From assembly GCA_045651165.1 (NCBI GenBank), contig JAZRRX010000024.1, forward strand, positions 1 to 20,235: a stretch of 20,235 nucleotides of DNA. The letters run 5' to 3'. The notes beneath the pieces are model-generated. The model was not told the origin of the DNA and did not search any database. It was given only the letters and a program-made list of their open reading frames with translations. The stretch is from RGIG4608 sp045651165. GTDB lineage: Bacteria; Bacillota; Clostridia; Oscillospirales; CAG-272. The translations under genes and the position numbers were made by a program. The first letter of the stretch is position 1. The number at the start of each line of letters is the position of its first letter. Positions 14,597-20,235 of this stretch are shown piece by piece.

Positions 14597-15628
14597 ATGG
14601 CTAAAAATGATTCAAGAACTAAAGCTTTTTCAACAACTGCTAAACCAAAGCCCAAGAAAAAAAGTTATAAAAGCAAAAAAAGAATAAGACAACAGGTTGT
14701 TCTTTCAATTTTTGCCGTTATTGCACTCATTCTTGTTGTTTTTGCTACCCTCATTATCGGCAAGATAATTACCCTCAAAAAAGCTAAAGATAAAGAGCCA
14801 AATAATCAACAGTCTGTTTATACAGTCGCTCGTAATGAGTTGGATGTTCACATTGGCAATTTGCTTTTGATAAACGATAATTACAAATACACCTTGCCTG
14901 CAGATTTGAGTGGTATGATAAATGTTTATCAGTATCGTCAAAACAGTGATAACAACAATACAACCCAAATTGACGGCAATTTTACATATGCATTAACTTC
15001 GAACAAAATTACGCTCAACGAAGATACCCTTAATGCGTTCAATCAAATGATTTTGGATTATTGCAATCAGCCCAATTTTGAAAGTGCAAACAATAATTCA
15101 ATTTCAAACCTTGAAATTGCTTGGGGTGGCTATTCTGAATCTACTCGTGTCGAATATGAGGACGATATAGAAAAATACGGCAAGGATTATTATGATCACG
15201 CGCTTGGAACAACATTGACAATAAAAATCAACACTCCTTCAACAGTTGTTACAGAATCTATTCTTAAAACAAATTTTGACTGGATTAATAAAAACGCTCA
15301 CAAATATGGTTTCATTGTTCGTTATACTTCTAAGTGCCAAAATCACACAGGTATTGATAGTTCAAAGAGAGTCCACCTCCGTTATGTGGGCGTTGAACAC
15401 GCGACATATATCTATGAAAACAACATTTGCTTTGAAGAATATCTTGGATTGATTCGCGAAAATCACAATAGCAACAATCCTCTTGAATTCACAGCAAATG
15501 GTAAAACTTATAATGTATATTACGTTGCTTATTCAGGTAACCCCACAAACATTCCTGTGCCCGAAGATAAAACTTATTACATTTCGGGTGATAATATGAA
15601 TGGATTTATCGTTACTGTGGAAAAATAA
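14597..15628 (+). CDS. Membrane-anchored VanY-like (peptidase M15) protein, apparently inactive
   Basis: 343 residues: a basic cytoplasmic N-terminus (1-32), one membrane segment (about 33-56) and an extracellular domain. Residues 175-283 follow D-Ala-D-Ala carboxypeptidases of the VanY type: GGYSESTRVEYEDDIEKYG matches the helix before the active site, HALGTTLTI (201-209) matches the SEHQTGLAVDI metal motif, GFIVRYTSKCQNHTGI matches GFI.RYP..K...TGY, and RVHLRYVG (258-265) matches EPWHFRYVG. The metal Asp is Thr (T208) and the catalytic Glu is Lys (K257), while both His (H201, H260) remain. It probably binds peptidoglycan or a partner rather than cutting. ATG 14597 follows GAAAGG. The last 55 residues are not recognised. 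Confidence 0.75.
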   Translation: MAKNDSRTKAFSTTAKPKPKKKSYKSKKRIRQQVVLSIFAVIALILVVFATLIIGKIITLKKAKDKEPNNQQSVYTVARNELDVHIGNLLLINDNYKYTLPADLSGMINVYQYRQNSDNNNTTQIDGNFTYALTSNKITLNEDTLNAFNQMILDYCNQPNFESANNNSISNLEIAWGGYSESTRVEYEDDIEKYGKDYYDHALGTTLTIKINTPSTVVTESILKTNFDWINKNAHKYGFIVRYTSKCQNHTGIDSSKRVHLRYVGVEHATYIYENNICFEEYLGLIRENHNSNNPLEFTANGKTYNVYYVAYSGNPTNIPVPEDKTYYISGDNMNGFIVTVEK

Positions 15629-15643
15629 AATCGATATTAAAAC

Positions 15644-15676
15644 AAAAATCAAGGATTTAATAATCCTTGATTTTTT
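15644..15676 (+). terminator. Intrinsic terminator after the VanY-like gene
   Basis: Stem AAATCAAGGATT / AATCCTTGATTT (15646-15657 with 15662-15673) and a T-run to 15676. It lies 20 nt before the DHHW gene start, so that gene depends on read-through or a promoter not seen. Confidence 0.85.
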
Positions 15677-15695
15677 ATATGCAGAAAGGTCTAAA

Positions 15696-16820
15696 ATGAA
15701 AAAACAAAATTTAGCGAATATACTTTTGCTCATTTTTATTATATCAATCATTGCATTTTTCTCACTTTCTTATATTATTATTGAAGAAAAGAGCTTTTCC
15801 GAGGACGAAAATCGCGTTTTACAAACATCTCCAAAAATTTCAATCGCAAAATTGCTCAATGGCACTTACACACATCAACTCCACAATTATTTTTCAGACC
15901 AGATAAATTTGCGCACCCAAATGATAGAATATAAAGCACTCACCGAACTTTTGATGGGCAAAAAAGAAAACAATGGAATCTTACTTGGCGAAGATGAATA
16001 TTTAATAGAAACTCCTTCTTATACCCAGGATAATTACGAACTTTTAAGAAAAAATCTTTATAAAATAGAAAAATTGATAAAAAATCTCAAAGGAAATGAT
16101 ATAAGCGCAAATTCTGTCATTATTCCCCGAAAAGTTGATATATTGCAAGATTATTTTCCCAAAATTTATTCAGATAAGAGAAATCAAACGATTTGGAACC
16201 TCGTTTCTGAAAACCACATATCACTCAAAAATACTTTATATGATGCACAAACAAACGGTGTTCAGGTTTTCTATAAAACCGACCACCACTGGACAGCAGA
16301 GGGCGCATATTTTGCATATCAAGAAATGGCAAATATTTTGGGATATATTCCCTACCAAATAGATAATTTTTCACTCATTTCCCTTTCAAACGAGTTTTAT
16401 GGGACAAATTATTCAAAATCGGGATTTTTCTTTACGGATAGTGAAGAAATAAAAGCTCCAAGCATCGAAAACGGACGATATAAAGTTACAATAGTTGATA
16501 CGGGCACTGAATTTGATACACTATATGATATGGCATATTTAAATAAGAAAGATAAATATTCCATTTTTCTCTCGGGTAATAATGCTCATGTAAAAATCTA
16601 TGACACGGAAAATTGTGAAAAAGAAACGTTGCTAATTATTAAAGATAGTTTTTCACATTCACTCGCTCCCTACCTTTGTGAGCATTATAATTTAGAACTG
16701 ATAGACCCAAGATATTATAGTGGCTCAATTGAAAATTATATTAGCCAAAACAACATCAAAAATGTACTATTTTTATTTGGAATAGATACTTTAGCCATAG
16801 CAAATTTATCTATCAAATAA
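15696..16820 (+). CDS. DHHW family protein (SGNH/AlgX-like, exported)
   Basis: 374 residues with one N-terminal membrane anchor (about 6-29) and an extracellular domain. The family motif is YKTDHHWTAEGAYFAY, with DHHW at 196-199, and a candidate nucleophile is Ser318 in IIKDSFSHSLAPYL. This Asp-His plus Ser set resembles the alginate acetylation proteins AlgX and AlgJ, so esterase or O-acetyl transfer activity on a surface polysaccharide is plausible. Members often accompany an MBOAT acyltransferase, but none lies in this window. ATG 15696 follows AGAAAGG; a longer in-frame start at 15600 would overlap the previous gene and run through the terminator, and is rejected. The last residues may sit against the membrane. 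Function is inferred from the family only. Confidence 0.85.
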   Translation: MKKQNLANILLLIFIISIIAFFSLSYIIIEEKSFSEDENRVLQTSPKISIAKLLNGTYTHQLHNYFSDQINLRTQMIEYKALTELLMGKKENNGILLGEDEYLIETPSYTQDNYELLRKNLYKIEKLIKNLKGNDISANSVIIPRKVDILQDYFPKIYSDKRNQTIWNLVSENHISLKNTLYDAQTNGVQVFYKTDHHWTAEGAYFAYQEMANILGYIPYQIDNFSLISLSNEFYGTNYSKSGFFFTDSEEIKAPSIENGRYKVTIVDTGTEFDTLYDMAYLNKKDKYSIFLSGNNAHVKIYDTENCEKETLLIIKDSFSHSLAPYLCEHYNLELIDPRYYSGSIENYISQNNIKNVLFLFGIDTLAIANLSIK

Positions 16821-16821
16821 C

Positions 16822-16849
16822 AAAAAAGCACCAAAATCGGTGCTTTTTT
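16822..16849. terminator. Bidirectional terminator between the DHHW and decarboxylase genes
   Basis: Stem AAAAAAGCACC / GGTGCTTTTTT (16822-16832 with 16839-16849), 6-nt loop. It starts two bases after the DHHW stop and ends two bases from the end of the converging decarboxylase gene, so it serves both. Confidence 0.92.
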
Positions 16850-16850
16850 A

Positions 16851-18179
16851 TTATTTAACTACATTACATTCTTTAATTCCGTAATATTTAAAAGTTTGTA
16901 TAGTGCTTTCGTCTACAACTTCTCCGGCAACAATAATCGGTACAGCAGGGGGACATCCAACACTCGTTATAGCAACAACTCTACCAAGGCATTCTTCTAT
17001 TGGCAAGCTTTCATGAGGGGATGTAATCGCTTGTCGAATTGACATAACTCTTTCTGCTAATTTAAATGAAGGAACATCTTCGTTTATGGGACTTAGTTTT
17101 GGAATTACCTTCATTATTTCTAAAACACGCTCCAATTTTTCAACTTCAGGCGTTACCATTAAAACAACGAAATCAGGATCGCAAAATTCACATACTATTC
17201 CCTTTTCTAAAAGAATTTTGGCAAAATCATGACCTCTATACCCATATTCTTTGGGGTTTAAGGTAATTTTCAAAGGTTCGTTTCCGTAAAGCTCGTAACC
17301 TAGTTCTATCAACTTGTTTTTCAAAGCGTTCACTTTAAAAACAAAATTGCAAAGACGCTCCTTGTGATTTTCAAGGTAAGTATTTGCCTTATCAAGTGAT
17401 TGTAAAATCAAATATGAAGGACTTGTTGAACCAAACAAAGACAAGGCGTTTTTGACATATGCGCCAACGCTTGCAGAAAAGCTATTTGAAAGATGCAAAT
17501 ATGCTCCCCCCGTAAGTACGGGCAAGGTTTTATGCGCAGAATCACAACAAATGTCTGCTCCTAAGTCAACAGGATGCAATGATTTTTCCAAAAATTTCAA
17601 ATATGCACCATGAGCATTATCCACGGCAAGCAAAATTCCATTTTTTTGACATATCTTCGCAATAGATTCAATATCAAGAATATTTCCAAGATAATCGGGA
17701 CTTGTTAAATAAATAGCTGTGGGCTTTTTACCTGATTTTTCAAGCAATTCGGACAGATAATTAGCATCAAAATTACAGGAAAGATAATTTTTTGCATTTG
17801 GTGGACAAATCCACTCAACGTCCGTATCAAGCAATGCAACAGCACTGTGAAATGTCTTGTGGGCGTTTCTACCTGCCCAAATCAAAGGCTTTTCACCTTT
17901 AATTTTAGCATTAATAGCAATCAAATATATCATTGCTCTTATGCATTGCGAAGAACCTTCTGTTGAATAATATGTTTTGCAACCAAAAAGCTCACTTACA
18001 TTTGCTTCACTTTGAGCAATTATTCCGTCTGCTTCATAAAGAGAATCTGCGCCATCAATTTCAGTTATATCCATACTTTCAACGCCCAAAAATGACTTTC
18101 CCTTATGCCCAGGCATATGTAATTTTATATTTTCGCTTTTCGCGTAGTCGCGCACGAAATCGCAAATAGGTGTTTTCAT
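16851..18179 (-). CDS. Orn/Lys/Arg decarboxylase-family PLP enzyme
   Basis: Fold-type I PLP enzyme of 442 residues, the short (Bacillus SpeA/YaaO-like) form of the basic amino acid decarboxylases, which make cadaverine, putrescine or agmatine. Visible: TPICDFVRDYAKSENIKLHM followed by PGHKG at the start, STEGSSQC (72-79), the cofactor-contacting AVDNAHGAYL (185-194), the PLP Lys in CDSAHKTLP (K217), and a C-terminal domain with ECLGRVVAITSVGCPPAVPI (396-415). ATG 18179 is preferred to ATG 18203 because family members begin at this point and it lies one base after the scfB stop, so translation is coupled. Substrate cannot be called. Sharing a transcript with a ranthipeptide precursor and maturase is unexpected; PLP chemistry on the peptide or simple co-transcription are both possible. 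Confidence 0.9.
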   Translation of the reverse strand: MKTPICDFVRDYAKSENIKLHMPGHKGKSFLGVESMDITEIDGADSLYEADGIIAQSEANVSELFGCKTYYSTEGSSQCIRAMIYLIAINAKIKGEKPLIWAGRNAHKTFHSAVALLDTDVEWICPPNAKNYLSCNFDANYLSELLEKSGKKPTAIYLTSPDYLGNILDIESIAKICQKNGILLAVDNAHGAYLKFLEKSLHPVDLGADICCDSAHKTLPVLTGGAYLHLSNSFSASVGAYVKNALSLFGSTSPSYLILQSLDKANTYLENHKERLCNFVFKVNALKNKLIELGYELYGNEPLKITLNPKEYGYRGHDFAKILLEKGIVCEFCDPDFVVLMVTPEVEKLERVLEIMKVIPKLSPINEDVPSFKLAERVMSIRQAITSPHESLPIEECLGRVVAITSVGCPPAVPIIVAGEVVDESTIQTFKYYGIKECNVVK

Positions 18180-18180
18180 A

Positions 18181-19551
18181 TTATTCGCCCAAAGCACGTG
18201 CAATTGCTACCATTATCGCGCACTCCATTCTCTTTCTGAAGAGCTTGCAACCATCCTCATAAACACCGGTTACGCTACCCGTAGCGTGATATGCATTCGC
18301 AGCACAACCACCTGAACAGTAAAGGCGAGCCCAACAATCGCGACATTCGGGATGTGCATAAACATTACAAGCGGCAAATTCACCCTGCACTTCAGTATTT
18401 GCAACACCAGTCCAAATATCACCAAGTTTGAATCTTTCTTCACCAACGAACTGATGGCAAGGATACAAATCACCCCAAGGTGTTACTGCCATATATTCAG
18501 TACCACTTCCACAGCCCGAAATTCTCTTATAAATACAAGGACCACCCGTAAGGTCAATCATATAATGATAGAAAGTAAAGGGATTGCCCTCTTTATCCTT
18601 TTGAAGCATAAGAGCAGCAAGGTCTTCATATTGCTTCATTACAATTTCCATATCCTCATCAGTAAGAGCAGAGGGGTCATCTTTAGCACACACAACGGGC
18701 TCCATACTAAGCTCGTTAAAGCCAAGGTCAAGCATCTGCTTGATATCTTCAAGGAAATCAGGATTCGCATGTGTAAATGTACCGCGCATATAATATTCCT
18801 TGCCACCACGCGCCTCAACGAATTTTTGGAATTTGGGCACAATCTTTTCCCAGCTTCCATTACCTGCGTAGTCAACGCGGAATCTATCGTGAACCTCTTT
18901 TCTGCCGTCAAGTGAAAGGACAACGTTTGAGCACTCTTTATTTGCCCATTCAATAACGTCGTCGTCAACAAGCACACCATTTGTAGTCAATGTAAAGCGG
19001 AAATTCTTTCCTTTCTCCTTTTCGATGCTACGAGCATATGCAACAAGGTCTTTAACAACCTGGAAATTCATAAGGGGCTCACCACCAAAGAAGTCAACCT
19101 CAAGATTATGACGAGTACCTGAGTTTTCAACAAGGAAATCAAGCGCTCTCTTACCTACCTCAAAGCTCATAATAGCTCTATCTCCGTGATATTTGCCCTG
19201 AGAAGCAAAACAATAAGAGCAATTAAGATTGCAAGTGTGAGCAATATGCAAACAAAGTGCCTTAACTACGCCAGCAGTTTTTTCCTTGAGCTTATTAGCC
19301 ATAGGTTCAAAAGTGTCAGGAGCAAAAAGTTTACCGTTATCTTCAAGCTCAACGATTTGAGCATAGCATTCTTCTATATCACTTGAAGAAATTTCAGTAT
19401 ATTTTTCAAGAATTTCTGCAATTAATATATCTTTTTCCTTATTCTCAAACTGTGAAATAATATCATAAGCCACGTCATCCACAACGTGAACAGAGCCTGA
19501 ACAAACGTCAAGTACGATATTATATCCTCCAAGTTTATATTGATGTATCAT
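18181..19551 (-). CDS. scfB: SCIFF ranthipeptide maturase, radical SAM/SPASM
   Basis: Radical SAM enzyme that forms Cys thioether bonds in the SCIFF precursor peptide. 456 residues from ATG 19551, which has GGAGG six bases before it; 25 further in-frame codons upstream lie across a terminator and are rejected. Order: an N-terminal winged-helix peptide-binding (RRE-like) domain (about 1-85), the SAM cluster motif CNLNCSYC (C107, C111, C114), FFGGEPLMNF (154-163), TTNGVLVDDDV (189-199) and LSLDG (212-216), then a SPASM region with Cys 339, 347, 365, 403, 406, 412, 416 and 435 for two auxiliary clusters. The precursor gene scfA is immediately upstream, separated by a terminator. All cluster ligands appear intact. 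Confidence 0.95.
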   Translation of the reverse strand: MIHQYKLGGYNIVLDVCSGSVHVVDDVAYDIISQFENKEKDILIAEILEKYTEISSSDIEECYAQIVELEDNGKLFAPDTFEPMANKLKEKTAGVVKALCLHIAHTCNLNCSYCFASQGKYHGDRAIMSFEVGKRALDFLVENSGTRHNLEVDFFGGEPLMNFQVVKDLVAYARSIEKEKGKNFRFTLTTNGVLVDDDVIEWANKECSNVVLSLDGRKEVHDRFRVDYAGNGSWEKIVPKFQKFVEARGGKEYYMRGTFTHANPDFLEDIKQMLDLGFNELSMEPVVCAKDDPSALTDEDMEIVMKQYEDLAALMLQKDKEGNPFTFYHYMIDLTGGPCIYKRISGCGSGTEYMAVTPWGDLYPCHQFVGEERFKLGDIWTGVANTEVQGEFAACNVYAHPECRDCWARLYCSGGCAANAYHATGSVTGVYEDGCKLFRKRMECAIMVAIARALGE

Positions 19552-19564
19552 ATCTATCCTCCAT

Positions 19565-19593
19565 AAAAAATGCCGCCAAGCCGGCGGCATTTT
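19565..19593 (-). terminator. Intrinsic terminator between scfA and scfB
   Basis: Minus-strand stem AAAATGCCGCC / GGCGGCATTTT around a 5-nt loop, with a short T-run, placed five bases after the scfA stop and about 15 nt before the scfB start. It should give far more precursor than maturase mRNA. Confidence 0.88.
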
Positions 19594-19598
19594 GCATT

Positions 19599-19751
19599 TT
19601 ACTTGCTTTCCTTTGTGCTTTCGCACTTCTGATTAGCAATACCGCAGCTGGTCTTGCAAGCAGACTGACAAGATGTCTGGCATTCGCCGCATCCACCTTT
19701 TTTAGCACTTTCGCAAAGGTTACGTGTTTCTATTGTTTTGATGTGTTTCAT
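19599..19751 (-). CDS. scfA: SCIFF ranthipeptide precursor
   Basis: Small precursor peptide of 50 residues, the substrate of ScfB ('six Cys in forty-five' family). It begins MKHIKTIETRN and contains the near-invariant CGECQTSCQSACKTSC core (21-36), followed by GIANQKCE. Cys sit at 13, 21, 24, 28, 32, 36 and 43: the usual six plus an extra one at 13. The position after Cys36, which I recall as Thr in the studied C. thermocellum peptide (position 37, thioether acceptor), is Gly here. ATG 19751 has AGAAGGTG about eight bases upstream. Preceded by a consensus promoter and followed by a terminator and scfB. The leader (1-20) probably binds the ScfB N-terminal domain. The mature product and its function are unknown for the family. 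Confidence 0.96.
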   Translation of the reverse strand: MKHIKTIETRNLCESAKKGGCGECQTSCQSACKTSCGIANQKCESTKESK

Positions 19752-19787
19752 AATTTTCACCTTCTATGATTAAATTTTTACATAAAT

Positions 19788-19816
19788 ATTATATCACAGT
19801 TATTTCGCTATGTCAA
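19788..19816 (-). promoter_or_regulatory. Sigma-A-type promoter of scfA
   Basis: On the minus strand TTGACA (19816-19811), a 17-nt spacer and TATAAT (19793-19788), both consensus, with TG before the -10 box. Transcription should start near 19781, 30 nt before scfA. Confidence 0.92.
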
Positions 19817-19843
19817 TATATTTTATAAATTTATATATAAAAT

Positions 19844-19877
19844 AAAGAAGAACCGCCACCTCAAATGAGGTGGCGGT
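19844..19877 (-). terminator. Intrinsic terminator of the surface protein gene
   Basis: Stem ACCGCCACCTCA / TGAGGTGGCGGT (12 bp, tight A/T loop), followed on the minus strand by a T-rich tract, about 30 nt after the stop of the gene ending at 19909. Confidence 0.82.
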
Positions 19878-19908
19878 AAATTTATTTAAGTTGACTTAAA
19901 CTAATTTA

Positions 19909-20235
19909 TTATTCTTCAGTGGACTCTGTTTCAGAAGTTTCTTTGTTTTCTTCTGCCTTAGCACCTTCAACCTTTTTAGTAGCAGGCTTTCTAATGAAGA
20001 GGCAAAGTCCCAACAAACCAACAACTGCAGCGATAATCCAGTAAGCTGTCTTATCGGGAGCAGGTTCTTGAGAATCAGAATCAGGAGTAGGAGTAGGAGT
20101 AGGAGTAGGAAGAAGCATAGGAATTACTTCTGTTTCCTTGTGTCCGCAATGTTCACATGTACGTTCCTTCAAACCTGTAGCTTCTGTTGTTGCTTCCTTA
20201 ACTACAACCCATTCACCATACTTATGAGTGAGAGC
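19909..20235 (-). CDS. C-terminal end of a membrane-anchored surface protein (cut by window edge)
   Basis: The frame is open from the right edge to the stop at 19909, giving the last 108 residues; the true start is outside and the internal TTG at 20172 is not it. The visible part begins with HKYGEWVVVKEATTEATGLK then ERTCEHCGHKETEVIP, a small repeat unit with a Cys pair that is common in large clostridial surface proteins. A TPTPTPTP linker, coded by four copies of a 6-bp repeat near 20083-20109, leads to one membrane segment (AYWIIAAVVGLLGLCLFI) and a Lys/Glu-rich tail. No LPxTG motif is present, so anchoring is by the membrane helix and not by sortase. Adhesion or wall-associated activity would reside in the missing part. 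Confidence 0.85.
   Translation of the reverse strand, partial: ALTHKYGEWVVVKEATTEATGLKERTCEHCGHKETEVIPMLLPTPTPTPTPDSDSQEPAPDKTAYWIIAAVVGLLGLCLFIRKPATKKVEGAKAEENKETSETESTEE

Noticed and set aside
15600..15695. Longer start for the DHHW gene at 15600
   Set aside because: It overlaps the end of the VanY-like gene and crosses its terminator; ATG 15696 has AGAAAGG and a proper membrane signal follows.
19552..19626. Longer start for scfB at 19626
   Set aside because: It would run through the scfA terminator and overlap scfA codons; ATG 19551 has GGAGG at the right distance.
20083..20109. GGAGTA tandem repeat as a microsatellite or phase-variation tract
   Set aside because: The unit is 6 bp and codes for Thr-Pro, so copy changes keep the frame; it is simply a TP linker.
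1..20235. tRNA, rRNA, CRISPR array, phage or plasmid genes
   Set aside because: Looked for on both strands; no cloverleaf with conserved arms, no spaced direct repeats, no integrase or replication gene was seen.

Overview
The window looks like a chromosomal segment of an AT-rich, low-GC Gram-positive bacterium of the class Clostridia, probably an uncultured gut Oscillospiraceae or Christensenellales-type organism. The pointers are a SCIFF ranthipeptide precursor with its radical SAM maturase (a near-signature of Clostridia), AGGAGG-type ribosome binding sites, sigma-A promoters with 17-bp spacers, many intrinsic terminators, and surface proteins with the clostridial 'HKYGEW...CxxCGHKE' module. 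No plasmid, phage or integrase gene and no CRISPR array is visible. The genes are mostly housekeeping, interleaved with envelope genes.

Layout. (1) 1-1694, minus: 5' part of rpoB, with its own promoter and a 150-nt leader, divergent from rpsT (2072-2335, plus). (2) 2535-3572, plus: a membrane-anchored SH3-like surface protein. (3) 3658-6360, minus: ftsK/spoIIIE. (4) 6483-6860, plus: a half-length TSUP (TauE/SafE) protein. (5) 6874-8648, minus: a recA-recX operon. (6) 8883-9713, plus: a short-chain dehydrogenase with an enlarged substrate region. (7) 9755-10006: a non-coding block of two nested inverted repeats, the inner one a 142-bp MITE-like element. (8) 10103-11736, plus: a membrane GT2 glycosyltransferase overlapping by 4 nt a second half-length TSUP gene. 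(9) 11928-14507, plus: rpsO and pnp, each behind a structured leader. (10) 14597-16820, plus: a VanY-like protein that appears catalytically dead, then a DHHW (AlgX/AlgJ-like) protein. (11) 16851-19751, minus: scfA (SCIFF precursor), scfB (maturase) and an Orn/Lys/Arg decarboxylase-family enzyme in one transcription unit with a terminator between precursor and maturase. (12) 19909-20235, minus: the C-terminal end of a surface protein.

How the parts fit. Transcription (rpoB), translation (rpsT, rpsO), RNA turnover (pnp), recombination (recA/recX) and chromosome segregation (ftsK) are core functions. The GT2 enzyme, VanY-like protein, DHHW protein and SH3-like protein all look like envelope factors. 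The accessory signals most worth pursuing are the ranthipeptide operon (a seven-Cys precursor with Gly where a crosslink-acceptor Thr is remembered, and a decarboxylase one base behind the maturase), the VanY-like pseudoenzyme, the split TSUP pair and the nested repeat.
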